The translations under genes were made by a program, and so were the position numbers. Shown here piece by piece: positions 14,116 through 31,142 of a stretch of DNA of 64,000 bases; position 1 is the stretch's first letter, and each line of letters opens with the position of its first letter. Below the pieces are notes generated by a model, which saw nothing but the letters and a program-made list of their open reading frames with translations, did no database searches and was not told where the DNA came from. This DNA comes from Gadus chalcogrammus (lineage: Eukaryota > Chordata > Actinopteri > Gadiformes > Gadidae): contig NC_079419.1 in NCBI RefSeq assembly GCF_026213295.1, forward strand, positions 10,181,220 to 10,245,219. The letters run 5' to 3'.

Positions 14116-16069
14116 CCCTGTGTGTACAACATACATTACAGCACGTATTGCTTCCTATAAAGCTCTGTTCTGTAGACGCGCTTAAAGGTTGAGGCGTTGA
14201 GATATTCAAGCTGAAGAAACTAATATTACCATAATATATTATCATTTTATATGATAATATAAAACTAGAATATATTATAATATAATAGTACTAAGATAAT
14301 ATAATGGCAGGGGTTTGAAGGAGCAGATAAATATCACATACCACACGTCCCTTATCTCTCTTGCTCTCGCTCTCTCTCTCCATCACTGTTGCTCTTGCTC
14401 TCTCTCGCTCTCTCGCTCTCTCGCTCTCTCTCTCTCTTGCTCCGTCTCTCTCTCTTTTAAATATATTTATTTACATCCTGTTTATAATAGATCTTTCTGT
14501 GAGCGGTTCTCTGTGGGATTCCTGTCCTGGTTTCCTACTGATGTAGTGCGGTGGTGTTGCTGGAGGCTCCGTCCCTGTAGTCCCTCTCCTCTCTCACCCC
14601 AGCGCTACAGCTTTAGCACACACCTCCTCCTGCTCCTGCCTCCTCCCCTCCTTCCTGTCGTCCTGCTTTCTTCCTTCACTTCCATCCCCTCCTTTTCCTC
14701 CTAACCCTCTACCCCTCCTCCTCTACTTGTCACCCTGCTTTTGTCTTCCTCCTTCCCTCCTTAACCTCCTCTATCTCCTCCTTTCTTCCTGCTCCTCCTC
14801 CTCCTTAACCCCTTCTCCTCCTTTACCTTATCTTCTCCTTCTCCTTCTCCTCCTGCTCATGCTTTTTTACCTCCTGCTCTCCTCCTCTTCCTCCTGCCCC
14901 CCCCCCCCCTGGGTTCCTTAGGGTGTTGGAGATGCAGTGTCCTCTAATCAGTGCTCCAAACTCTCCATTCTGATCACTCTCCTTTCAGGTCAGCACAGTG
15001 GATTAGAGCTGATCACTTTGCATCTGACAGAAGCTCCTCAGAGGAGCCAACATTCTGACTGTGAGGAAGTCAGAATAGCACTCTCCAGTCACACTAAAGA
15101 TTTGACCTCAACTCTTGTGTTGTTCTCATCGTTCATTCGGACCAAAACGCAATCAATCTTTGACCACTCTCTTCTGAATAGGTTTCCTCAATGATGACAA
15201 TAACATGGTCACCATGGCAACAGAACAATCAACACCGAGCCCCCGGCTCACATACCTTCTGGTCGTGATCAACGTGTTACATCCTGCCATAAGTTGGTGT
15301 AGTTTGGTATAGCTTGTTGTAATTGAGCGTAGTATAGCGTAGTTTAGCCTAGTATAGTGTAGGGTGGCATATTTTTGAATAATACAGTGTAGATTACAAA
15401 TAGTATAGTGTAGTATGGAGCAGTTTAGCATGCTAAGCTGAAGCATGTCGTAGTTTACCATGGTATTATGTTGTGGTATAAAGTACGTCAGCATAGCGTG
15501 TTGTAGCACGGTGAAGTCTGGCCTAAATCTGTGTAGCTCGTTGTGGTCCGGCCTGGCTCTGTGGAGTGGAACAGGATGTGTTGTTATGTGTCTCCGCGTG
15601 CTGAAGCGGACTCAGTGAGGAGAATTAAAAGTTTGATCACGGCCGCAGCGTCCCCCAGAGTTTATAAACTCCTCTGTCTTCAATGGAGGACTCCAGCGCC
15701 ATCCATCCCTGATTGCAGAAGCGAGGCGGGGGAATAGGACTGAGTAGGTTATTGAAATGAGAGAATGCAGACTGAATGGCTGTGAATACGACCGAAATGA
15801 AGCAAGGTCTTTATTACTGAGTGGGTGGGCTGGGGGGACGGGCTCCCCCCGCCGAGCCCCCAGCTAATGGCTGGTTGTTGAGGTGTGTGTGTGTGTGTGT
15901 GTCTGTTCGCGTGCGTGTGCGGTTGGTTGCGTGTAGCTATGAATTTGTGTGTTCTGTATGTATGTGTTGGTGTGTCATGCACTATTTGTGTGTGTGTGTC
16001 TGTATGTGTCTGTGTGTGTTGGTATGCATTTGTGTGATCTTTATGTTGGTGTTGGTGTCTCATGCACTA

Positions 16070-16195
<126 letters not shown>

Positions 16196-16600
16196 TCTCA
16201 CCAGTCTCTAAACTCCATCACCCCTTGGCAACAGGTACACGTTGCTAGGGCAACGCTGGGCTGTCAAGTTGTACGCATATTTATGAGGGTCTGTGCCCAC
16301 TGCATGTGTACGTGCACACTGCATGAGTACGTGCACACCGCATGTGTACGTGTATGTGTACGTGCACACTGCATGTCGTATGTGCGTATGTGAACCGGTT
16401 TGCTAGATTTGTGTGTCGATAAGGTCCATGAATTTGTTTACCAACGTGTGTTTGTGTTTGTGTCTGCGTCTTAACAGTTAAACATTTACATAAACTGCCC
16501 ACAGCAACATCACATGCATCAAATAAACAGACACACACAGATGCACACACACAGATGCGTACACACACACAGAAAAGTATGTCTGGCTCAAGGCCACTTG

Positions 16601-16723
<123 letters not shown>

Positions 16724-16836
16724 AGAGGGTGACTAGGTCATAGTTCTGTCTCGTCTCTCTTCACTCTGAGGGGGAGAGTGGTGGTATTTTTTTGTGCTTT
16801 GACAATGTAAATAACATCCATAACAATGCAGCACTT

Positions 16837-16955
<119 letters not shown>

Positions 16956-17033
16956 AGATGCATATGCCAGCACTACCAGTGAACCTAACGATGTCCCTGT
17001 GGGTCCCCCCTCCCCCTCGCTCATCTAGCGCTG

Positions 17034-17222
17034 CAGAACACGCTAGGATAGACTAGAACACGCTAGGATATACTAGAACACGCTAGGATAGACTAGAACA
17101 CGCTAGGATAGACTAGAACACGCTAGGATAGACTAGACCACGCTAGAATATACAAGAACACACTTGAATTTACTAGAACAAGCTAGGATATAGTAGAGCA
17201 CGCTAGGATATACTACAACAGG
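17034..17222. repeat. 20-bp minisatellite
   Basis: About nine units of CACGCTAGGATAGACTAGAA with growing divergence toward the 3' end. Confidence 0.9.
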
Positions 17223-17640
17223 ATGCCCTTTTGTGGTCGAGTCCACATTACCTCGACATATATTAAAACTGTTCTGTTGTTCCCCTGTGGTACCACCTTT
17301 AAACAGACACGCACGCACGCCCACACACGCACGCACACACACACACACAGCCTAGTTAAGTTCTATCTCTGTCTCTGGAGACGGACACAGGCCTCATAAA
17401 TCACAACACGATATCCTTCTAACACACGCAACATTAATGTTGTGCTGTCATACATGTTCTGATTCATCCATTTGTTCTCTCTCTCCCCTCTATTAGGCAT
17501 TTATATTATTTATATTCCTTTCATCTCTCTCTGTATCGGTTCCGCTCTCTCTCTCTCTATTATTCTTTCTATCTTTGGTCTCCTGCCATAGCCTAGACAC
17601 GCACATAACACAACCGCCCACCTCTACACACACCTTTCCC

Positions 17641-17641
<1 letters not shown>

Positions 17642-17705
<64 letters not shown>

Positions 17706-17790
17706 ACACACACACACAGACATAGATACAGACATAGATACACACACACACATAGACATAGATACACACACACAACCACAGATTCGCACA
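17642..17790. repeat. (CA)n with GACATAGATA interruptions
   Basis: Pure CA to about 17701, then CA mixed with repeated GACATAGATACA. Confidence 0.93.
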
Positions 17791-18990
17791 CGCACACCAC
17801 AGATACAATCAGAGCTGAACATGACCTCGTTGTTTGTTTGGACAGATGGTCCCAAAAAATCTTTTCAGAAAGACAATATGCTCGCGTTACACCTGTTGCA
17901 AAACACTTTGAAGCACACACACTCACACATACACACATTCTCACACTCACACGTAGACACAGAAAACAATGTTGTCTTCGCGCGCGTCCGTTCCCGCCAT
18001 CTGTTGGGCGATCAGAGAGAGGCGAGATGTGAGGCAGCAGCAGGGGACCGCGCTAACAGCTAGCCTCCGCTAATGCTCCCATCTCTATGGCCGCAGTCGC
18101 TACGTCACCGCGCTCGCTAAGCTAGCATTGTTAACACTGTGAGCGGCTGAGTAATATATCCAAAACAATAACTATAACATAGTATTACTATTCATTATTA
18201 TTATTAGTGTTTAGTATCCATAAGCTATTATATGAATCTAATAACTGACTCAAGCGAGCAGAGTCCAGGCTGATCAGGGGTACGGTCTCTCCAGGGCTGG
18301 CCTCTTCAGGGGCCCTGTGAGGACTGGAGGGGTTCCCCCTAGGTGTGTCCCCTCTGCGGGGGTCCAGACTCTCACACACTCTGTAGACCCTTAACACAGG
18401 CTAGTTACAGGAATAGGGAAGGAGGGAGAGTTACACAGGGGAGAGAGAGGTACTGGGGAAGGAGAGGGAGGGAGGGAGGGAGAGGGAGGGAGAGTTACAC
18501 GGGCGAGAGGGAGGAAGGGAATGGGAGAGCAAGGGAGATGGAGATGGTTTACCAGTGAAGAGGAGAAGAAAGGAGAATATAATAGACCTGAGAGGAATAC
18601 AGAGAGAGAGGGAGGGAGAGTGCGAGAGACCATTTTGCATGTTGAAGAGAATGGCTCTGTCCCTGTGTGTTGTTGTATCTGATTCATTATAGCATACGAT
18701 ACAGTGAGTGTGATGTTAGTCATATCGTGTGCGTGTGTCGGAGCGTCTCTAGGTGAATGTTTATGTAATAGTTGTTTTGACAGATTGTCCTAAAAAGGCC
18801 TGTGTGAGAGTGAGGCCATGCTAGACTACTGTTAGCTAGAGTGTACGTGCTGTTAGTCACAGCATTGTTTATCTTTCACCAACACAAGGTGTTCAATTTG
18901 TGTGTTTCTGTGCAGTCTGGTGGTGACAAAGCATTTAGCTCTGATGTGACACACACATACGTCCATGCAGTGTTATCCTTGTGCCTCTGG

Positions 18991-19194
<204 letters not shown>

Positions 19195-20913
19195 CTGCTG
19201 TACATCTCATTGAGTTGCTCTTCAGTCGTGTCTCCTCACTCAGAGGTTAGGTTCCTCCCAGAGTGAGTGATGGGCGTGTTACATCCTCACGCCCCACCTC
19301 GTCGTTACACCAGTGTCGGGTAACCATGGCAACTAATTAAACGAGTGCGCGTTATTTGAGGGAACCTGCACCGCCGGTGATGCGTTTGGGTTCTACAGGG
19401 GAAAAGCAACCTGTCAATCAAATCCCTCTCGTAAATGTCCTTTTGGTCCCAATCTCTTTAATTGTATTTCACTGTTTGATATATGAACCAATTGTTAATA
19501 TTTTCTGGGCATATAAAACTGTTTTCATCTGTTTGTGTCCAGACTGAACAAATTTAACGTCATTTAGAAGTAACTCATGCTAGCTAGCCTGTGTCGGGCC
19601 ACTGGTCTGCTTAGCTGTTACGCCTGTATTGTGCTAGATTGTCACTGGACGCGGTCGGTGTAGCAGCCTTGCTAACGGTCATGCTAGCAGTTGCGCTAGC
19701 CAACAGTCATCCTGCTGATTGTCCTAGCTGAAGTTTGTGGTTGCACTAGCATAGTTTTGCTACTTGTCATTTTAACTGTCGTGCTAGTGTAATGCTACCA
19801 CCCAGTGCCTTCCTCAGGCTGTGACTGCAAGGGTCTGAGCAGGAAGAGCAAACTTAATTAGGCTCCACTCCAGCTCCTCTGCCGCACTGGGCGGAGATCG
19901 ATTGGTTCTGCCTGACACAATAAGAGCGTCTGACACAATAAGAGCGTGCACAGTGACAGGAGGGCAGCCAACGAGCACTGAGTGCTTCCAGGAGATTCAT
20001 TCAGCCGGGCACTGTGTGTGCACAAACACATACACACACAGGCACACATACACACACAAAGACACCGGCACGCACACCCACAGTCACACACACATACATA
20101 TAGATACAGATACTCGCACACATAAACTTACAGATACACACACTCAGACTACTAGATTGAGTGAGAGAGGAGGACGGGTCTCAATGGACTCTCAGATTGA
20201 ATCTTTAATGAGACTGAATCTAAACTTTCACATACACATGCACACACTCTAAGAGGTCAAAGTGGTCTGCCAGTCTGGCCATTACCCCCCCAGAACAACA
20301 TTTAATTATTCATAATATACACACACATAATCATATACAAACACACTCACACAGACATGCTATTATCCATAATGCACTGCACCTCCAACACACACACACA
20401 GACGCACGCACGCGCGCACACACACACACACCCCTTGGCCCCAGTGCTCTCTGCTGCCATGGTAACGGTACCGCAGACACGGTCACTGCAGGCTCATCTT
20501 CACACTGATGAGGCGGTGGGTTGCCATGGTGCGTTGCCGGGGCTGGTTGCCGGGGAAGCATAATCCTCATCCCGTCTGTCGCCATGAAAATGTAATGATT
20601 CACCACTCCTCCACTCTCTCCCCGCAGAGTGTGTGTGAGAGGATTCTACGGCCTTTTGTGTGTGTGTGCGTATCTGAGTGTGTGTCATTTATATTGTCTC
20701 TTTTATTTTCCTAGTCAAGGACACCAAACTTGTTTGAAACTTTACTGATATATTCATCTAAAGCTCTTGATTGTGTGTTTCTGATGTAATTCAGTTTTTA
20801 GTATACTGCTTAATCTCTCTCTGTTTTAAATTGATGTCATGATGATGTCACCTGTTGACGTGTGTTTGACCCTGACTTTCTGACCTCTGACCTCCTTACC
20901 TCTTGCGTTCCAG

Positions 20914-21002
20914 GACGAGGAGTCCACGGAGGAGAACGGCCGGATCGAGCCGGTCGGGAGCGCAGACTCCTTCCTGGACCATGCCCCCGTACGGAACATC
21001 GA
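20914..21002 (+). CDS. pard3: pard3 exon w4: acidic linker before PDZ1
   Basis: 89 nt, phase 0 to phase 2, acceptor TTCCAG, donor GTAAGT. It encodes DEESTEENGRIEPVGSADSF and LDHAPVRNI, aligning with the mammalian acidic stretch just before PDZ1. The last two bases (GA) plus the first base of w5 give Glu. Conservation is moderate, but frame and order are unambiguous. Confidence 0.92.
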
Positions 21003-22837
<1,835 letters not shown>

Positions 22838-23041
22838 TAACCAGAGGGGGGGAGAGGGCTGGGAGGGGGGGGGAGGTGGTGGAGAGTATGGAGGGGAGGG
22901 AGGTAGAGAGAGATATTGAGAGGAGATATGGGGGGAGAGGAGGGAGGAGAGATATGTTTTTGCTGAGGTTCTGTTTTTGCGCACAGCCACACACACACAC
23001 CGTACTGTAATTATATTTTCTGCCCATGTGTATTTCTTTAG

Positions 23042-23074
<33 letters not shown>

Positions 23075-23384
23075 ACGCACACATACACACACACACACAC
23101 ACACAGGGGCCCTCCGCAGTAGGGGCCCTCCCCAGCAGAGGGTCTGCTATGTGAGGAATGCGGTGTACATTTCCCCGTGTGATATTAGTTCAGGATGTGG
23201 CGATCACAGCCCCCCGCCCCCCCAGAGGCCCAGGTACAGCTGGGTTAAGGTCCCTGGGACTAACCCCTCTGGACTCTGGACCTATCCATCACCAGCCTGA
23301 GGGTGACCTCTGACCTCTGACCCGGGTCAGGCCCGTCTGTGAGCGGGTCTTCGGTTCTAAACCGTCCCACTGTGGAAGAGGAGC

Positions 23385-23520
23385 AGGATGGCCTAGGGGC
23401 CGCTCTGTTGACTAGCCCCAGGTTCTGGGTTCGATCCCCAATGTCCCCGGTCTGACCTGTAGGCCTCCTAGAGCCAGGTGACCTCTGACCCCTCCCTGCT
23501 CCCTGATGAGGGTCTGGATT
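23385..23520 (+). mobile_element. tRNA-derived SINE (no tail expansion)
   Basis: GGTTCTGGGTTCGATCCCCA is followed by a body with CTGACCTGTAGGCCTCCTAGA and CCCTGCTCCCTGATGAG. Same family as about 2130-2565, with a single unexpanded tail unit. Confidence 0.7.
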
Positions 23521-24363
23521 CCCTGGAAGTCCCTGACGACGACAGCGGCTGCTGGATGACTTCATGGGAATAGAGATGGAGGAAAGGATGTGGATCACAT
23601 CCCGTTGTTCAGAACACCTGCAGCATCAGTTCATCGTGGGCCCTCCCCAACTGAGAGTGGCCCCTCCCCCACTCAGAGGGCCCCCTCCCCAATCAGAGGT
23701 GCTGCCTCACGTTGGACCAACACACACCCTATCACTCGCCCGTCCCTGTGTGTGTGTGTAGATATATACAGTATATATATATATATATATATGTATTAAA
23801 ACCTATATATTGATACTTATCTCTCTAAGCTCCGCCGAACATGGCTCTCGTAGAAAGCGTTCCCGGCTCTCTGCGTCGGCGGAGATAATCCCTCCCCTGA
23901 TAAGAGGCGCTCCGTATCAGTCTCCCCGCCGCCGCCACGCCCGGGCCGCGCAGCGCAGCGTCGCCGTGACAACCAGATTAGGTCGCCAGGGGCGACCGAG
24001 AGGAGGAGGAGGAGGAGGCGGCGGCGGCGGCGACTCCGTCGTGGAACTCATCGCCGGTCGGTGATAACATCACGTTGCCGTGGTCACGCTTGGCGCGGTG
24101 ATCACATCACTTCCTGCCCCGCATCCCCCCCCTCCTCCCTCCCTCCATCAGGGTTCATAATCACATTGGGGGGGGGTTCTGTGTTCATTGGTGGAGCCAA
24201 TGAACACAAGAAAGCTAGCGCAGCGCTAAGAGAGTTAGCGCGGCGCAGCGCTAGGAGAGCTAGCGTGGCTTTTCATCCCGGGAATAAGAAGAGCCCCCGT
24301 ATAATGTCTGATTGTGTTAGCGGGCGGGGCTGTCTGGGGTAATCTGTTTGAACCTGTGAACTC

Positions 24364-24552
<189 letters not shown>

Positions 24553-25227
24553 CCATAATCAGATCTAGTGGATTATAAACGGTGGAGGGGGGTTCACTGA
24601 GGAAGCAAGCCTTTCCTCAAAGTCACGGGCAAAGTCGATGAATAAATAAACACAGAACTAAACGTAATGTTTATCGGAGGATAACAGGTGTTTGTTTTAA
24701 TTCACTAAGGAGAGCCATCAGTCTAGTTTAGCTCCAGATAGCTGTCGCTAAAAAACTTGACACGCCAACACTTACACCAGCATCAGCTTCTGAAGTCTGT
24801 TCCCATCATGTGCTGCTCCTCTTCCCAGCCTGAGCGCTAGTTTTACAGACTGTTCCATTAACTGCCACTGAGGAACTAGCTTCCATGAGTGGTGGCATTA
24901 GCCGTTGGTTAAACTGCAGTCTTACTTAAATAAATAAAAATAAATACATTATTTAACTAACCTGCATAAGACAGCACCCATAGGGAGACCTCATAGTTCA
25001 TAAGTGTGCGTTTGAGGGAGGCATGAAACGCCAATGTAGTCTGGTTTCAATGGTCATTTTAAATACATTTGTGAGATGAAAACATCCATTTATTATAAAC
25101 TGTATTCATATATATGTATATAGATATCTTGTCATACAACAGTTTATTCTTTAACCGCCACATCCTTACTTTTAGAAATAACTGACACGGTCGGCCATTT
25201 TGAGTAGGGTTTTCCTGCTCTTTTTAA

Positions 25228-25377
<150 letters not shown>

Positions 25378-25489
25378 TAAGACCCACAGACTCTCCTCCC
25401 GCAAGACTCACTTGTTCAGAGCTCACCTAGACTCTGCATGGCCTCCTCCCTTACCCCCCCCACCCCCTCACCCTCCTCTGACACACTTA

Positions 25490-25733
25490 CTGTGTGTTGT
25501 ATGTCCAGGCACTTAAAAATAGTACTTAGCATTGTGTAGCATCTTACCCTAGCTATCTTTGTTGTATACGGGGAATGGGTTAACCTAGCGGTTGTTGGTG
25601 CTTGGCACTTGGTTCTACTAACATCCTTACTGCACCAACAGCGATATGTTGTTGCTTCTCTTTCTTCTGACAGTCGTACTTATTGTATGTTGCTTTGGAT
25701 TAAAGACTCTTCTAAACACCCTCAATCTAAATG
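25490..25733 (+). mobile_element. dispersed retroelement-like repeat, copy 1
   Basis: Shares with 49104-49382 the ordered blocks AGCTATCTTTGTTGT, ACGGGGAATGGGTT, GTGCTTGGCACTTGGTTCTA and CTTCTCTTTCTT, and the tail (CTTTGGATTAAAGACTCTTCT here, CTCTGGATAAAAGCGTCTGCT there). Tails of this type are common in teleost short retroelements. This copy is more diverged. Confidence 0.75.
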
Positions 25734-26510
25734 TCCCCCCTCGCTCGGCTACAGACTGTCCTCCACGCTATGCTAGGCTAACCCGTCCTGTGCCTGTTTA
25801 GGCTAGCGTCCCTCTTAGAGGAGTGCATTATTCACAGCTCTGCTGGCCTCACTGGTCCCTTAGCTTCCCGGGCTCGGCCCCCACAGCTCCCGCTGACGTA
25901 GCCGTAGCTCGGCATTAGCATCCTCCGCCCTGCTCTGTGTAGCACCTGTCCAGCAGGTAGCACGACGTGGTGATAGTATGTAGCATCCTGTGCTACATAC
26001 GGTGGGCTTACTGTGACCAGTTGAGTTCAATGTCAAACGATATTGAGAGCAAAGTAACGACGCAGACCGACTTCATCAGCTGTACACGTTGTTTTAGTTT
26101 CCTTGATTCATTGTTTCACGGACAGGGACCACGAGGAGAGATGGAGGAGCAGGCTGAAGCAGAGAAGGAATTTAATGTAGCCTAGGGCCGTAGCTGGGAA
26201 TCAAACCTGCGGCCACTGCAGGGTGTACCCCCTGTGTGGTTAGCGTGCCCCCCCTCCCACCTCCCCTTTCCCTTCTGCCGCATATCCCTGAAGTGAGCGC
26301 TGTTGTTTCACACTGAGTCACATGTCCGCTATCTAGCTGTTAGCTACCTAGCTGTTAGCTACCTAGCTTGCTCCCTAGTGTTGCACCGCTCGACCTCTGG
26401 TGCGTGTTGTCAGGATAAACGCGCTGCCTACAGTCTTCTGCAGGATGCATAATTCATAGCTTCTGTTGTTCAGGGAGACATGCTGTGTGTTGGAGCACTC
26501 TTAACACACA

Positions 26511-26511
<1 letters not shown>

Positions 26512-26547
<36 letters not shown>

Positions 26548-26665
26548 CACACTCACACTCACACACACACACACCTCACACACACACACACAACTCACAC
26601 ACACACACACAACTCACACACACACACACAACTCACACACACATAAAACTCACACACACATAAAA
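26512..26665. repeat. (CA)n with ACTCACA units
   Basis: Compound repeat of CA runs and AACTCACACACA units. Confidence 0.9.
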
Positions 26666-26879
26666 CTCACACGCATGTATTTGAAAGCTGAGGGATTAGG
26701 GTCCACATTCCTGGCGTTCCTGGTCTTGGGAACGTTGCCTCCCAACGACTAGGAAATGGGATCGAACTCGCAAACAACGTGAGGGGCCCCTTGGCCGGTC
26801 ACTACGGGGCCGGGGGATTCAGAGGAGGGCCCCGAGCTCATGTTTTTATTATCGCCCCCCTGGCCCAGCTGTCTGAGGG

Positions 26880-27415
26880 TGGGGGTGGGGGTGGGGGTGG
26901 AGGTGGATCAGTGTGTATGGGGGGGGTCTGAGTGAGGGGTGGAGGGGGTGATGTTGATGGAGGTGGGTCAGGGTATTGGGTAGTGGTCTGCTGATGGTGG
27001 CGGTGGGTCAGGGTATTGGGTGGTGGTTGTAGTGGGTGGTGTAGAGCAGTGGTCTGCCAATGGTGGAGGTGGGACAGGGTATTGGGTGGTGGTTGTAGTG
27101 GGTGGTGTAGAGCAGTGGTCTGCTGATGGTGGCGGTGGGTCAGGGTATTGGGTGGTGGTTGTAGTGGGTGGTGTAGAGCAGTGGTCTGCTGATGGTGGCG
27201 GTGGGTCAGGGTATTGGGTGGTGGTTGTAGTGGGTGGTGTAGAGCAGTGGTCTGCTGATGGTGGTGGTGGGTCAGGGTATCGGGTGGTGGTTGTAGTGGG
27301 TGGTGTAGAGCAGTGGTCTGCTGATGGTGGAGGTGGGTCAGGGTATTGGGTGGTGGTTGTAGTGGGTGGTGTAGAGCAGTGGTCTGCTGATGGTGGAGGT
27401 GGGTCATGTTATTAG
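26880..27415 (+). repeat. 66-bp G-rich minisatellite
   Basis: About six copies of a 66-bp unit with GTGGGTCAGGGTATTGGGTG and GTAGAGCAGTGGTCTGC, preceded by GGGTGGGGGTGGGGGTGG at about 26878. Because 66 is a multiple of three and the unit lacks stops in two frames, it gives long open frames on both strands (22-residue periodicity). These are not genes. Confidence 0.92.
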
Positions 27416-27716
27416 TGGGGGGTGTCGAGGAGGGGTCTGCTTTAGGGTGGAGGTGTTTCATGGTCATGCTAAGGCTCTTAGTGGTGACGTAGCGGTGAGG
27501 GCTCATCCCAGAGTATGGTGGGTGGTGTAACAGGTGTGGCTAACAAGGAGCTACTGCCCCCCCCCACCACACACACAATCCTCTGCTGGAGCCCCCTTCA
27601 TCTGCCGCCAAATGAGAGGATTATGGGTATTATTATGGGATAGTGCTGGCTCTGTGTGTTTATAGGCCTGAAGCCAGCAACAAGTGTTCGCTTACCGCCC
27701 GCAGATGGAGGGAGAT

Positions 27717-27839
<123 letters not shown>

Positions 27840-28124
27840 CAGAGATTGAGAATATGTGTGAGAGAGAGAGCGTGTGTGTGTGTGTGTGTGTGTGTGTGAG
27901 AATGTTGGCTGGAGTGTGTGTGTGTGTGTAGACATGGTTGGGGATTTCCAGGCTCAACATGACAGTGGGCCTCATGTCTTCTGTAAACTCAGACGCTCCC
28001 GACCGGAGTGGAAACACTAACAAGGCAGGAAGGACATGCATGCAGAGACTTAGGAGGGACTCCCAGACCCTACTCTACAGTAGAGGCTTACGAGGACCTA
28101 TACGACTCTACTGTAGAGTAGAGT

Positions 28125-28310
28125 CTGTGATCCCCTCGGGTTCAATAAAGTTATCTGAATTTGTCACCCTTCTAACCCACCTTTATGCAGTTGGCGACCC
28201 CAATTGGCGCTTGTTTTTGTTCTGCCTCACGTCCCTAAACTTGCTGCAACAAACAAATTTCTCCTACGGGGGATTAATAAAGTTATATCGTATCGTATCG
28301 TATCGTAAAC
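28125..28310 (+). mobile_element. probable LINE 3' tail with TATCG microsatellite
   Basis: GCTGCAACAAACAAATTTCT, then GGGGGATTAATAAAGTTAT and five TATCG/ATCGT units resemble the 3' end plus short tandem tail of teleost non-LTR elements. A related TTCAATAAAGTTAT lies at about 28140. Family not assigned. Confidence 0.5.
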
Positions 28311-28317
28311 CATGTTC

Positions 28318-28457
28318 CTCTCTGCCCCGCCCCCCTCTCTGCCCCCTCCCCCCTCTCTGCCCCGCCCCCCTCTCTGCCCCGCCCCCCTCTCTGGCCCCTC
28401 CCCCCTCTCTGGCCCCGCCCCCTCTCTGACCCCGCCCCCCTCTGTGCCTCGCCCCCA
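28318..28457 (+). repeat. 19-bp CT/GC minisatellite at acceptor
   Basis: About seven units of CTCTCTGCCCCGCCCCCCT and variants lead directly into GCCCCCAG at 28451-28458. Confidence 0.88.
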
Positions 28458-28458
28458 G

Positions 28459-28895
28459 GGCCCAGAACATGTTCCGTCAGGCCATGCGGTCGCCCCTCAT
28501 CGTGTTCCACGTGGTTCCGTCTGCGCTGAAGTCGCGGTACGAGGCGATGTCCCTGGGGGACGGACGCACGCCGTCGGGCTCCTCGTACGGCTCGGACCGC
28601 TTCAGCCCCGACTCGCTGGGCGGGAGCTCCGCCTCCGACCACGGCCCGCCCCCGCGCGTGGGCGTCGCCCGCCACGCCTCACAGACGCACGCCCACTCGC
28701 CGCTCCTGGACCACCCCGGGGCGGAGCGGCCGGGGCCCTACCCCCCCGGGGGTGGGTCCGCCACCCTGCCCCACCCCGCCGCCAAGCCCCCCACAGGCCA
28801 CGCCCCCTCGCCACAGCGCGGGCAAGGCTCCGCCCCTGCCCTCGGCGGCTTCACCAAGAAGGTGGGGAGGAGGCTGAACATCCTGCTGAAGAAAG
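28459..28895 (+). CDS. pard3: pard3 exon w7: end of PDZ1 and PDZ1-PDZ2 linker
   Basis: 437 nt, the largest exon here, phase 2 to phase 1, donor GTGAGC. It starts with the last PDZ1 helix and strand (AQNMFRQAMRSPLIVFHVVP), then a Ser/Pro/His-rich linker (YGSDRFSPDS is conserved) and ends TKKVGRRLNILLKK, the Lys-rich lead-in to PDZ2. The linker is much richer in Pro, Ala and Gly than in mammals and very CG-rich. Confidence 0.96.
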
Positions 28896-29099
28896 GTGAG
28901 CCCCAACCACACTTATGACGTAGGTCTGACCTCATTGGGCTGCCAGGCGTCACCTGACCGCCGTGATCGTTCTGATTGGACGGTGGCACGCTGTTTGATG
29001 TGGAGCTGTTTCCTGGTGTGTGTGTGTGTTCCTGGTCTGAGTTCAGTCGACTCAGAGGAATCCAGCCTCAGTTTGAGGTCAAATGGAGGTCAGGGTGTC

Positions 29100-29215
29100 G
29101 GGAGGGTCAGGCTCAGCGTTTACAATCCCTGTCGGGAGGTTCTGGGTTGGAATCCCAGTGTCCACCGTCCACCTGTAGACCTCGGTAGAGCCACACCTGC
29201 TCTTCACTGACCCGA
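29100..29215 (+). mobile_element. tRNA-derived SINE (no tail expansion)
   Basis: GGTTCTGGGTTGGAATCCCA, then CCGTCCACCTGTAGACCTC and CTGCTCTTCACTGACC; same family as about 2130-2565, diverged. Confidence 0.65.
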
Positions 29216-30133
29216 TGGTAAGCAGGTCAGACTGAGGTCAAACTCAGGTCAAACGCCATTGGTCAGCAGGATTTATCTCCCTTGCAAAAAAACGTAAACA
29301 TCGGCCAATCCCGCGGGTGCAGCCTTTTGACGGACAGCTGGCCCGGCCCGCCCCACCTGTGCCAGCTGTCAGGTGCTCTGCTGCCGCCGCAACGGCCGCG
29401 GAGGCGGTTGCTAAGCACCCAAGGGTCCCGGTGTCCGTCAAACCCCGGGCAGGGAGCAGGACCGGGACGTACCATATGGCCGCTGGAGTTTAAAACGGAA
29501 CCGGTTTCCCTCGCTGGGGGGAGAGAGGAGAGGGGGAGGAGGGCGTTGGACCCCAGCCCGGGAAATTAATAAATAAACCAACCCGGCGGCGCCATCTGTC
29601 CACACCGGGAGACGAGCGGGAGGACGGGGACGCCTTTCATTCCATTAGCTCCTCGCCTGATGAGTAGGTGGACGGGGGAGGGGAGGGGAGGGGGGAGGGG
29701 GAGGAGTAAGAGAGTGTGGGGTGTAGCGGGGAGGGAGCGAGGCTGTAGCGGACCACGGGTCTGTTCAGTCTGGGCGGTGCTCGCCCTCACGCTGTTCTGT
29801 TCTTCTGGTCGGCGGCAGCCACAGACGTTGGGAGGGTTCGGGCGTTTCCCCAGAGCGGCTCGTCTTCTGACTCACCGCATCACTTCCTGCCGCTGTCTAA
29901 ACTCCTCGCTCGGAGCTTCAATCCAAACGCGGCAGGTCTATGTGTGTAGCGACCAATCAGAGACCTTCGTTCTGCTGCATGACAATATGACTAGTGGCCG
30001 GTTCTGAAAGGGAACTATTTAACCACAAGGTGGTGATTTTTGCATAAAAAATAAATAATTGACAATTAAAATTTGAATTTGTACAAATTTTAAGTTTTCA
30101 AATTTTAAGAATTTCAAATAAAACATTTCATAA

Positions 30134-31142
<1,009 letters not shown>

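Noticed and set aside
26838..27506. 222-residue minus-strand open frame with repeated His/Pro/Thr blocks
   Set aside because: 66-bp minisatellite, a multiple of three; the plus strand is open as well. No exon boundaries or homology.
28283..28918. Long Arg/Gly-rich open frames on both strands over exon w7
   Set aside because: Shadow frames of the CG-rich exon and its 19-bp repeat; the conserved PAR-3 frame is the one from 28459.
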